Below are positions 9,915 through 16,827 of a stretch of DNA of 64,000 bases, one piece after another; position 1 is the stretch's first letter; each line of letters opens with the position of its first letter. Source of the DNA: Actinomadura barringtoniae (GTDB lineage Bacteria; Actinomycetota; Actinomycetes; Streptosporangiales; Streptosporangiaceae); NCBI RefSeq assembly GCF_017573505.1, contig NZ_JAGEOJ010000012.1, forward strand, positions 355,301 to 419,300, written 5' to 3'. Position numbers and translations under genes: made by a program. Under the pieces are notes generated by a model. The model was given only the letters and a program-made list of their open reading frames with translations, did not search any database and was not told the DNA's origin.

Positions 9915-10982
9915 TCACGACACCAGGCCGCGGCCCGTGATGAGCGGGAGATCGAGCGCCGTGAGCAGGCCCTTCGGCCCCTTGACCACGGCGGGAACGG
10001 CGTTCACCAGACGCATTGCGGTCGCCTTCAGCCCGGCGGTGTTGTGGTCACCGTCGCTGCCGAGCAACTGGAGGTCCACGGTGTAGTTGGGCTCGCCGCG
10101 CACCTCGACGCGGTAGCAGCCCGCCCCGGCGGGCTGCGGCCAGTCCGGGGCGAGGTCGTCGCGCAGCCGGGTGACGTGCTCCAGCACGATCACCGGGCGG
10201 CCGCCGACCATCCCGCGGACCTCGAAGCGCAGCGCCGCGACGGTGCCCTTCTCGATCGTGCCGGAGGCGACCTGGAAGGTCTCGGGCGCGGGCAGCCGGG
10301 TGTACCACTCGGCGACCTCGTCCAGCTCGACGTCCAGGCCCGCGGCGAGCTGGCGCACGACGCTGCCCCAGGCCATCGACAGCACGCCGGGCGTCAGCAG
10401 CATCGGCACGTCGTCCATCGAGCGGCCGAAGCCCATGATGTCGAACAGGACCGTGCCCTGGTCGTAGGTGGCGTAGTTGAGGATCTCCATGCAGCGCACC
10501 TCGTCGATGCGCTCGCTGATCCCGGTGACCGCCAGCGGAAACGCGTCGTTGGCGAAGCCGGGGTCGATGCCGTTGACGAAGATCGAGGCGTTGCCCGCCT
10601 CGGCCGCCTCCCGTACAGGCGCCGACATCTCCTCGGGCACCACGCCGTCGGGGAACTGCAGGAAGACCGGGCTGCTGGAGACCACGTTGGCGCCGCTGCG
10701 CAGGATGCGGCACAGGTCGTCGATGGCCTCCATGAGCCGTACGTCGGCCATCGCGGTGTAGACGACGCAGTCGGGCCGCAGCGCGAGCACCTCGTCCTCG
10801 TCGCCGCTCGCGGCCACGCCAAGGGTCTTGCCGAGCCCGGCGAGGTCGCCCGCGTCCTTGCCGACCTTGGCGGGGTTGGACACCCACACGCCCACCAGTT
10901 CCAGCTCGGGATGCGCGTCGATCCCGGCGATCGAGTGCCGCCCGACGTTGCCGGTGCTCCACTGAACGACGCGGTACGTCAC
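9915..10982 (-). CDS. DapB-like NAD(P)-dependent amine/amino-acid dehydrogenase family protein
   Basis: A 355-residue protein starting MTYRVVQWSTGNVGRHSIAGI, a Rossmann nucleotide-binding start with GNVGR. It is typical of the dihydrodipicolinate-reductase-like family that includes 2,4-diaminopentanoate dehydrogenase. Members with the VQWSTGNVG start are common in actinobacteria, often near lipid or steroid catabolism genes, and most have no assigned substrate. The NGIDPGFANDAFPL stretch probably forms part of the active site. The GTG start at 10980-10982 overlaps the stop of the SDR gene upstream (GTGA), so the two are one operon. There is no membrane segment. The reaction is inferred from family only. 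Confidence 0.75.
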   Translation of the reverse strand: MTYRVVQWSTGNVGRHSIAGIDAHPELELVGVWVSNPAKVGKDAGDLAGLGKTLGVAASGDEDEVLALRPDCVVYTAMADVRLMEAIDDLCRILRSGANVVSSSPVFLQFPDGVVPEEMSAPVREAAEAGNASIFVNGIDPGFANDAFPLAVTGISERIDEVRCMEILNYATYDQGTVLFDIMGFGRSMDDVPMLLTPGVLSMAWGSVVRQLAAGLDVELDEVAEWYTRLPAPETFQVASGTIEKGTVAALRFEVRGMVGGRPVIVLEHVTRLRDDLAPDWPQPAGAGCYRVEVRGEPNYTVDLQLLGSDGDHNTAGLKATAMRLVNAVPAVVKGPKGLLTALDLPLITGRGLVS

Positions 10983-11767
10983 AGATCCTCCAGGCCGAGG
11001 TCGAGGTTCGGGGTGTCGATGCCGCCGTCCACCTGCAGGATCGACCCTGTCACATAGGCGCCGGCGGGCGAGGACAGGTAGAGGACGGCGGAGGCGACGT
11101 CGTCGGGGTGGCCGATGCGGCGCAGCGGCGTGTTGTCCTCCATCTGGGTGCGCAGCTCGTCGTTGGTCATCACGATGTCGAGCGCGGAGGTCGCGACCGA
11201 GCCGACCGCGACGGCGTTCACCCTGATCTTGGGCGCCAGGTCGAGCGCGGCGAGGCGCGTGTAGTGCGCGAAGGACGCCTTGCCGCTGCCGTACGCGAGG
11301 AAGCCGCGACCCGCCACCCGGCCCATGACCGAGGAGATGTTGACGATCGCGCCGTCGCCGGTCTCCAGCAGGTGCGGGACGGCCGCCCGGTTGAGCGCGT
11401 GCGCGATCGCGACATTGAAGTGGAACGCGTTCTTGAGATCGCGCGGGCTGGTGTCCATGAACGCGGCCGGCATGGACCCGCCGACGTTGTTGACGACGAT
11501 GTCCAGGCGGCCCAGCTCGGCCGCCGCGCGTTCGGCCAGACCGGCCGCCGCGTCCAGGTCGTTGAGGTCGGCCGGAACGACCAGGGCGCGGCGTCCCGCG
11601 GCCTCGATGTCCGCCGCGACCTTCTGCAACTGTTCCTCGGTGCGCGCCGAGACCACCACGTCCGCGCCCGCCTGCGCGAGTGCCACGGCGGTGGCCGCTC
11701 CGATCCCGCGCCCCGCGCCGGTGACCACCGCGACCTTGCCGTCGATACGAAACCTGTCCAGGATCAC
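10979..11767 (-). CDS. Short-chain dehydrogenase/reductase (SDR)
   Basis: A 262-residue classical SDR that moves hydride between NAD(P) and an alcohol/ketone. The cofactor motif is TGAGRGIGAATA near residue 16, with NNVGG as the NNAG-type element. The catalytic set is Ser in VNISSVMG, followed by Tyr and Lys in AYGSGKASF (Y-x-x-x-K). The C-terminus has the SDR end IGHPDDVASAVLYLSSPAGAYVTGSILQVDGG. The start is GTG at 11765-11767. It is the first gene of a two-gene unit with the DapB-like protein and lies just downstream of a KstR-like operator. This hints at a role in steroid, fatty-acid or other hydrophobic substrate catabolism. Substrate not known. Confidence 0.9.
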   Translation of the reverse strand: MILDRFRIDGKVAVVTGAGRGIGAATAVALAQAGADVVVSARTEEQLQKVAADIEAAGRRALVVPADLNDLDAAAGLAERAAAELGRLDIVVNNVGGSMPAAFMDTSPRDLKNAFHFNVAIAHALNRAAVPHLLETGDGAIVNISSVMGRVAGRGFLAYGSGKASFAHYTRLAALDLAPKIRVNAVAVGSVATSALDIVMTNDELRTQMEDNTPLRRIGHPDDVASAVLYLSSPAGAYVTGSILQVDGGIDTPNLDLGLEDL

Positions 11768-11787
11768 GCGGTCAGCCTGGCACGAAG

Positions 11788-11801
11788 TAGAACGTGTTTC
11801 A
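11788..11801. promoter_or_regulatory. KstR-like operator upstream of the SDR gene
   Basis: The 14-mer TAGAACGTGTTTCA fits the palindromic consensus T-nn-AAC-nn-GTT-nn-A described for the TetR-family steroid-catabolism repressor KstR in actinobacteria. It lies 21 bp upstream of the SDR GTG, where a repressor would block the promoter. One match to a degenerate consensus is weak evidence on its own, but position and downstream gene type agree. Confidence 0.45.
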
Positions 11802-11817
11802 ATGGGGCACTTTCGGT

Positions 11818-11872
11818 GGGAGACGCCGTCGCGGTCGCCATGGCCCCGGCACTGTCCGCGACGGCGTCTCCC
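11818..11872 (-). terminator. Perfect 17-bp hairpin downstream of the LLM oxidoreductase
   Basis: GGGAGACGCCGTCGCGG at 11818-11834 is exactly complementary to CCGCGACGGCGTCTCCC at 11856-11872, with a 21-nt loop. It begins 5 bp beyond the stop of the LLM gene on the minus strand, so it is well placed to terminate that transcript and insulate the SDR promoter. No T-tract follows, as is common in actinomycete hairpin terminators. Confidence 0.7.
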
Positions 11873-11877
11873 GGCCC

Positions 11878-12984
11878 TCACCCCCGGAACCGGGGGATGA
11901 CCTCGGTGCCCATCAGCTCGATCGTGCGCATGACGGACTCGTGCGGGATCTTGTACGGGTTGACCAGGCACAGCAGCAGATCGACGCCCGCCTCCTCGTA
12001 GCGGCGGCAGGCGTCCGCGCAGTCGTCGGGCGTACCGACGACGCAGGCGCCGGACTCGACCAGGTAGTCCATCGACAGCAGGTCGAGCAGTCCCTCGTCG
12101 TCGGTCTTCTTCAGGTCGGCCGCGTAGCCGTAGTTGCCCAGCTCCCGTTGCTGCTCGGCCATCATCTCGGCGACCGTGGCGATCTGGCGGGCGCCGGTCT
12201 TGGGGTACCACTCGAACGACTCGCGCGCGGTGTCGATCGCCCGCGTCCGGTCGGTGTCGCAGAGCGCCATCGTGAACGTCGCCGCGCTGTCGTGCACCGC
12301 CGCCCCGATCGGCGCCGCGCAGCCCGCGACCGACTCGCGGTAGAGGTCGATGCGCCGCTTGACCTCCTCGGGCGGGATGCCGACGGCGAACGAGCACAGC
12401 CCGAGCCCGAGCGCCCCCACCTCCCGGTGCCCGTCGTCGCTGGAGGTGGCGCCCCACATCGGCGGGTGCGGAGACTGGATCGGCTTGGGCAGCACGCGGC
12501 GCCGGGGCATCTGCCAGAACTCGCCGTCGTGCTCGTATTCGTCGTTGGTCCAGGCGCCGACGGTGAACGCGATGGCCTCGCGCCACATCGCCCGCGTCTC
12601 GCGCGGGTCGATCCCGAAGCCCTCCAGTTCGGCCCGCGTCGCCGACCGTCCGGTGGCGAAGTCGACGCGCCCGCCCGAGACCAGGTCCAGCACCGCCACC
12701 GACTCGGCCGTACGGACCGGATGGTTGTAGGGCTTGGGCATCAGGCGCACGCCGTAGCCCAGCCTGATCCGCTCGGTCTTCGCCGCGATCGCGCCGTACA
12801 GCACCTCGGGGTTGGAGCAGTGCGAGAACTCCTCCAGGAAGTGGTGTTCCACGGTCCAGAAGGCGTCCCAGCCGAACCGGTCGCCCGCGACGGCCTGCTC
12901 GATGACGTTCTCGTACGCGCGCCGCTCGCTGCCCGCGTCCCACGGCCGGGGCACCGGGATCTCGTAGAAGAGGGCGAACCTCAT
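11878..12984 (-). CDS. LLM-class (luciferase-like) flavin-dependent oxidoreductase
   Basis: A 368-residue bacterial-luciferase-like monooxygenase or F420-dependent oxidoreductase. It starts MRFALFYEIPVPRPW and shows the TIM-barrel features FWTVEHHFLEEFSHCSNPEVL, LGYGVRLMPKPYNHPVRTAESVAVLDLVSGGRVDFATGRS and VGTPDDCADACRRYEEAGVD. FMN or F420 with a partner reductase would hydroxylate or oxidise a small substrate. The start ATG at 12982-12984 has a strong GGAGGAG upstream and overlaps the TetR stop (ATGA). The regulator and this enzyme therefore form one autoregulated unit. A perfect 17-bp hairpin follows the stop. The substrate is unknown; the family is frequent in xenobiotic and lipid catabolism. 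Confidence 0.85.
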   Translation of the reverse strand: MRFALFYEIPVPRPWDAGSERRAYENVIEQAVAGDRFGWDAFWTVEHHFLEEFSHCSNPEVLYGAIAAKTERIRLGYGVRLMPKPYNHPVRTAESVAVLDLVSGGRVDFATGRSATRAELEGFGIDPRETRAMWREAIAFTVGAWTNDEYEHDGEFWQMPRRRVLPKPIQSPHPPMWGATSSDDGHREVGALGLGLCSFAVGIPPEEVKRRIDLYRESVAGCAAPIGAAVHDSAATFTMALCDTDRTRAIDTARESFEWYPKTGARQIATVAEMMAEQQRELGNYGYAADLKKTDDEGLLDLLSMDYLVESGACVVGTPDDCADACRRYEEAGVDLLLCLVNPYKIPHESVMRTIELMGTEVIPRFRG

Positions 12985-13571
12985 GCCAGCACTCCTCCCA
13001 TATGAAGACGCACGAAAGCGCGGACTGCGGCCTCGTCGGAGAGGTCGAGCGCGACGGACGGCATGACGGCGAAGGTGAAGCAGAGCCGGACGATCCACTC
13101 GCCGACCTGCCGGTGGTCCAAGCCCGGACGCAGCTCGCCGCGACCGGCCGCCGCAGCCAGGCGCGGACCCCAGAAGTCCACCCAGGCCTCCAGCAGCGGC
13201 TCGATGTGAACCGACAGCAGCATCGCCAGCAGAGAGTCGGTGCCGGCGGGCAGCCGGAGCGTGAACTCGACGTCGTCGCGGTGCCCGTGAACGAACAGCA
13301 CCGCCTCGGCGACCTGGTCGGCGAGGGTCTCCCCCACGTCCACCCGGGACTCGCTCGCCTCGACGAACGCGACCGCCGTGCGTTCCAGGACGGCCGCGAC
13401 CAGGTCCTCGCGGACCGGGAAGTAGCGGTAGACGGTCCCGCGCGACACCCCCGCCTCGACGGCGACGTCGTTCATCGACACCCGCTGCAGCCCGAAGCGG
13501 CCCATGCACCGTTCGGCCGCGTCGAGGATCCGCGCGGCGGTGCGCTCCCCGAGCGGGTGCTTGGTCTCCAC
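12981..13571 (-). CDS. TetR-family transcriptional regulator
   Basis: A 196-residue TetR repressor. The N-terminal helix-turn-helix spans about residues 10-56 (AARILDAAERCMGRFGLQRV and then SRGTVYRYFPVREDLVAAV). The rest is a ligand-binding helical domain with no recognisable ligand signature. The start is GTG at 13569-13571 and lies only 2 bp from a 27-bp inverted repeat. The mRNA may therefore be leaderless, and the repressor probably controls its own promoter. The stop overlaps the LLM oxidoreductase start by 4 bp, so the pair is translationally coupled and the oxidoreductase substrate or product may be the inducer. Confidence 0.9.
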   Translation of the reverse strand: METKHPLGERTAARILDAAERCMGRFGLQRVSMNDVAVEAGVSRGTVYRYFPVREDLVAAVLERTAVAFVEASESRVDVGETLADQVAEAVLFVHGHRDDVEFTLRLPAGTDSLLAMLLSVHIEPLLEAWVDFWGPRLAAAAGRGELRPGLDHRQVGEWIVRLCFTFAVMPSVALDLSDEAAVRAFVRLHMGGVLA

Positions 13572-13573
13572 AA

Positions 13574-13600
13574 TTGAACAACATCCGCCTAGTTGTTCAA
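13574..13600. promoter_or_regulatory. TetR operator: 9-bp perfect inverted repeat
   Basis: TTGAACAAC (13574-13582) and its exact complement GTTGTTCAA (13592-13600) are separated by 9 bp, directly upstream of the TetR GTG. Size and position fit a TetR-dimer operator used for autoregulation of the TetR/LLM unit. It is AT-rich compared with its surroundings. Confidence 0.75.
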
Positions 13601-13691
13601 CCGGTCAACCCCTTCGGATCGATTGGCGGGACATCGCGGTCGACCTGGGGTACACCGGAGGCAGCACGTTCCGCGCCGGAGGTGGTCCGCC

Positions 13692-13904
13692 ATGAGCCGA
13701 GGCCGAGCTTCACGTCCGCACCGCCCCTCCACGTGCCCCAGCGGCAAGGTCCGCTTCCGCGACCGCATCGCGGCCAACCTCGCCCTCGCGACCATCCAGC
13801 GGCGCGATCGCCCTGGCCGGGAGAAGCTCGAGGTGCGCGTCTACCGCTGCTCGGACTGCCGCGGCTTCCATCTCACGAGCCAGCGGAGCCGGGCCGCCCG
13901 CTAG
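13692..13904 (+). CDS. Small Cys-containing hypothetical protein
   Basis: A 70-residue basic protein. It contains a short CPSGKVRFRDRIAANLALA segment and, near the C-terminus, VYRCSDCRGFHLTSQ. The C-x2-C pair plus the upstream Cys and the His of GFHL could form a small zinc-binding site. Related short proteins occur in actinomycetes and their phages, but I know of no assigned function. The start ATG at 13692 has GGAGGTGG upstream at a good distance. It lies between the TetR unit and the lanthipeptide locus and belongs clearly to neither. It could be a small nucleic-acid-binding protein. Confidence 0.6.
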   Translation: MSRGRASRPHRPSTCPSGKVRFRDRIAANLALATIQRRDRPGREKLEVRVYRCSDCRGFHLTSQRSRAAR

Positions 13905-13955
13905 CCACCCCGTCCTCCTGACCGGCCGGTATCCCGCCGGTCCGGTGAAGAACGC

Positions 13956-13982
13956 TCACGGCAGGCCGTTAATCCTTCACGG
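13956..13982 (+). promoter_or_regulatory. Direct repeat TCACGG upstream of lanKC
   Basis: TCACGG occurs at 13956-13961 and again at 13977-13982. The 21-bp step is two helical turns, as expected for a response-regulator dimer bound on one face of the DNA. It is followed by an AT-rich stretch (about 13985-13995, CAGTCATTATC) that could hold a -10 element, about 80 bp before the lanKC start. The RamR-like regulator at 20232 is the natural candidate to bind here. Inference from position only. Confidence 0.4.
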
Positions 13983-14071
13983 GTCAGTCATTATCTTCGC
14001 TACTGGAAATGGCGATTGGCGTCTGCAATCGTTTGTTTCGCACGAACGATGTCCAGGGAGAGGATTGGTCG

Positions 14072-16627
14072 GTGGACAAGCGATACGAGCTTTATTGCCT
14101 CACCGACAAGCTCTTTTACGACTCCCCGCCGGCCACGCTCGACACCGATTTCGACATTTCTCACCGGCCCCTCCCGGCGGACTGGGAGCAGGTGCGTGGG
14201 CAGGAGTGGACCGTCTACGTGCCACCTGGTCAGGACACCCCCACCCAGGGCTGGAAGGTGCACGCCTCGGGCAGCGTCGACAGCGCCGGGCAGATCCTGG
14301 AACGCTGCTGGGATTACTGCGTGCCGAACGGCATCGAATTCAAGCATCTGCGCGGCCCGGGAGCCCTGAAGCTACGCAATGCCAAATACGCTCCGCGCGG
14401 CGCCAGCGGCAAACTGGTGACCATCTATCCGGCGAACGACGAGCAGCTCGAACGCGTCCTGACCGAGCTCGGCGAACGGCTGAACGGTCTTCCCGGGCCG
14501 TACATCCTCAGCGACCTGCGCATCGGCGAGGGACCACTGTTCGTGCGCTACGGCGGCTTCGCCGAGCGCCGCTGCCTGGACGAACGCGGCGAGCTGGTGG
14601 CGGCGATCGAGACGCCCGCCGGTGACCTGGTGCCCGACAAGCGCGGCCCGGTCTTCGCCGTGCCGGACTGGGCGCCCGTCCCGGCCTTCCTCGAACCGCA
14701 CATCGCGGCGCGCGGCGCGACCACCACGACGGACATGCCGTACCGGATCGAGAAGGCGCTGCACTTCTCCAACGGCGGCGGCGTCTACTCCGCCATCGAC
14801 ACCCGGACCGGCGAGAAGGTCGTGCTGAAGGAGGCCCGGCCGTACGCGGGGCTGGCCGCGGACGGCGCGGACGCGGTCGTCCGGCTGGAGCGCGAGCACG
14901 CGACGCTGCGGCGCCTGGAGGGGATCGACGGGGTCCCGCAGGCACGCGGGCTCTTCACGCTCGGCGAGCACCACTTCCTCGTGCAGGACTTCGTCGAGGG
15001 CCGCACGCTCAACACCTTCTTCGCCGAGCGCCATCCGCTGCTGGACCCCGAGCCCGAGCCGGGCAAGGTCGCCGCGTACACCGAGTGGGCGCTGAGGGTC
15101 TACGCGGGCGTGGAACGCCTCATCGACCAGATCCACGAGCGCGGCGTCGTCTTCAACGACCTGCACATGTTCAACATCATGGTCGCGCCGGACGACTCGG
15201 TCGCGCTGATCGACTTCGAGGTCGCGGCGCTCGCCGCCGACCAGGGCCGGCAGACGCTCGCCAACCCCGCGTTCCTGGCGCCGCCCGACCGGCGCGGGGC
15301 CGAGGTGGACCGCTACGGCCTGGCGTGCCTGCGGCTGGCGCTGTTCGCCCCGATGACGACGCTGTTCATGCTGGACCGCGGCAAGGCCGGCCACCTCGCC
15401 GACCTGATCGAGGGCTATTTCCCGGTGCCGCACGCCTTCCTCGACGAGGCGGTCACCGAGATCACCCGCGGCAAGCCGGTCGGCCCGGCCCCCGCGTTCA
15501 CCCCCGACGAGCGCGGCTGGCTGCAGGCGCGCGAGCAGACCAGCCGGGCCATCCTGGCCAGCGCCACCCCGGGCCGCCGCGACCGGCTGTTCCCCGGCGA
15601 CGTGGAGCAGTTCGGCGGGGCCTCGCTCGGCCTCGCGCACGGCGCCGCAGGCGTCCTGCTCGCGCTGGAGGCGACCGGCGCCGGACGGTGGCCCGAGCAT
15701 GAGGAGTGGCTCGTGGGGCGGGCGATCAAGCCCGCGCGCGGCACCGGACTCGGCCTCTACGACGGGCTCCAGGGCGTCGCGTACACCCTGGCGCGGCTCG
15801 GTCACACCGACGCCGCCCTCGCCGCGGTGGAGCACTGCCTGGCGGAGAAGTGGGAACGGCTCGGCAGCGACCTGTACGGCGGCCTGCCCGGCTACGCCCT
15901 GGTGATGGCCCACCTCTCCGACGCCACCGGCGAGAAGACGCTGCTGGAGGCGGCGGGCCGCGCCGCGCAGATCGTGGCGAACCGCCCGTACGGCGAGGAG
16001 AGCCCCAGGCCGGGCCTGCTGTACGGCGGCGCGGGCACGGCGCTGATGTTCATCCGGCTCTTCGAGCGCACCGGTGACAAGACCCTGCTCGACCTGGCCG
16101 CCGCCGACCTGCGCAGGGACCTGCGTTCCTGCGTCAAGGACCACAACGGCGCGCTGCACGTCGACCAGGGCCACCGGGTCCTTCCCTACCTCGGCAGGGG
16201 CAGTGTGGGGATCGGCCTGGTCATCGACGACTACCTGCAGCACCGGCCCGACGAGGAGTTCAGCCGGGCCCGCGAGGCGATACGCGTCGCCGCGATGTCG
16301 CACTACTACGCGCAGCCCGGCCTGTTCAACGGGCGGGCGGGGATGCTGCTCTACCTGAGCCGGCAGGACAGGGCCGACCCGTGGGTGGCGCGCCATGTGC
16401 GCTCGCTCGCCTGGCACGCGCTGCGCTACGGCGGCGGCCTGGCGGTCCCCGGCGAGCACCTGTTCCGGCTCTCGATGGACCTGGCCACCGGGACCGCGGG
16501 CGTCCTGCTCGCCCTCGGCGCGGCCCTGCACGACCGTCCGGTCGGACTGCCGTTCCTCGGAACGGCCCATGGATCCTCCGTGGAGCCCTCCACGGTGGTC
16601 ACCTCTATCCAGCCCGAGGGGAGGTAA
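14072..16627 (+). CDS. Class III lanthionine synthetase LanKC (RamC-like)
   Basis: An 851-residue trifunctional enzyme that phosphorylates Ser/Thr of the precursor, eliminates phosphate and cyclises Cys onto dehydroamino acids. The N-terminal lyase region (about 1-215) begins VDKRYELYCLTDKLFYDSP. The kinase region (about 225-500) shows the ATP-binding Lys in KVVLKEARP (about residue 253), the catalytic loop VVFNDLHMFNIM (about 363) and the metal-binding DFE (about 381). The LanC-like cyclase (about 515-851) repeats LYGGxxG-type loops (LYGGAGTALMF, LFNGRAGMLLYLS) and lacks the Cys/Cys/His zinc set, as in RamC and LabKC. GTG at 14072 with GGGAGAGG upstream is preferred to an in-frame ATG at 14009. 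The precursor gene starts 7 bp after the stop. The order kinase-cyclase, precursor, two ABC transporters matches the SapB (ram) locus. Confidence 0.95.
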   Translation: MDKRYELYCLTDKLFYDSPPATLDTDFDISHRPLPADWEQVRGQEWTVYVPPGQDTPTQGWKVHASGSVDSAGQILERCWDYCVPNGIEFKHLRGPGALKLRNAKYAPRGASGKLVTIYPANDEQLERVLTELGERLNGLPGPYILSDLRIGEGPLFVRYGGFAERRCLDERGELVAAIETPAGDLVPDKRGPVFAVPDWAPVPAFLEPHIAARGATTTTDMPYRIEKALHFSNGGGVYSAIDTRTGEKVVLKEARPYAGLAADGADAVVRLEREHATLRRLEGIDGVPQARGLFTLGEHHFLVQDFVEGRTLNTFFAERHPLLDPEPEPGKVAAYTEWALRVYAGVERLIDQIHERGVVFNDLHMFNIMVAPDDSVALIDFEVAALAADQGRQTLANPAFLAPPDRRGAEVDRYGLACLRLALFAPMTTLFMLDRGKAGHLADLIEGYFPVPHAFLDEAVTEITRGKPVGPAPAFTPDERGWLQAREQTSRAILASATPGRRDRLFPGDVEQFGGASLGLAHGAAGVLLALEATGAGRWPEHEEWLVGRAIKPARGTGLGLYDGLQGVAYTLARLGHTDAALAAVEHCLAEKWERLGSDLYGGLPGYALVMAHLSDATGEKTLLEAAGRAAQIVANRPYGEESPRPGLLYGGAGTALMFIRLFERTGDKTLLDLAAADLRRDLRSCVKDHNGALHVDQGHRVLPYLGRGSVGIGLVIDDYLQHRPDEEFSRAREAIRVAAMSHYYAQPGLFNGRAGMLLYLSRQDRADPWVARHVRSLAWHALRYGGGLAVPGEHLFRLSMDLATGTAGVLLALGAALHDRPVGLPFLGTAHGSSVEPSTVVTSIQPEGR

Positions 16628-16634
16628 CAGCACA

Positions 16635-16745
16635 ATGGCGCTTCTTGACCTTCAGGGAATGGTGAGCGAAAACGGCGGTGGCGGCGGTAACAGCAGCCTG
16701 AGCCTGCTCTGCCACAGCTCCCACAGCATCACGATCTGCCTGTAA
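16635..16745 (+). CDS. Class III lanthipeptide precursor, SapB/RamS-like
   Basis: A 36-residue precursor. The leader begins MALLDLQGMVSE, with the conserved L-x-L-Q helix recognised by class III synthetases, followed by an asparagine and a run of five glycines. The core is SSLSLLCHSSHSITICL. Two ring motifs are visible: S20-x2-S23-x2-C26 and S28-x2-S31-x3-C35, the S-x2-S-x(n)-C pattern that gives lanthionine or labionin rings. The hydrophobic L-L/I-T-I-C residues and the second ring closely resemble SapB, a morphogenetic surfactant for aerial hyphae. The first ring is one residue shorter than in SapB (S-x2-S-x3-C). The Gly run may be the proteolysis region. GGAGG lies about 11 bp before the ATG. 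A strong hairpin follows. Confidence 0.93.
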   Translation: MALLDLQGMVSENGGGGGNSSLSLLCHSSHSITICL

Positions 16746-16772
16746 AGGCACCCTGCCTCTAAGGCACCTGTT

Positions 16773-16811
16773 GGTGGCCATGGCCCACTCCCTGTGAGGG
16801 CCATGGCCACC
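16773..16811 (+). terminator. Perfect 14-bp hairpin between precursor and transporter genes
   Basis: GGTGGCCATGGCCC (16773-16786) pairs exactly with GGGCCATGGCCACC (16798-16811) around an 11-nt loop. No T-run follows and the transporter ribosome-binding site AGGAG comes 4 bp later. It probably acts as a partial terminator or RNA stabiliser, giving more precursor than transporter message, as is common after lanthipeptide structural genes. Confidence 0.75.
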
Positions 16812-16827
16812 TCCATAGGAGATCACA

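Noticed and set aside
14009..14071. Earlier ATG start for lanKC
   Set aside because: No ribosome site precedes it, and the extra residues do not match LanKC starts. GTG at 14072 with GGGAGAGG fits.
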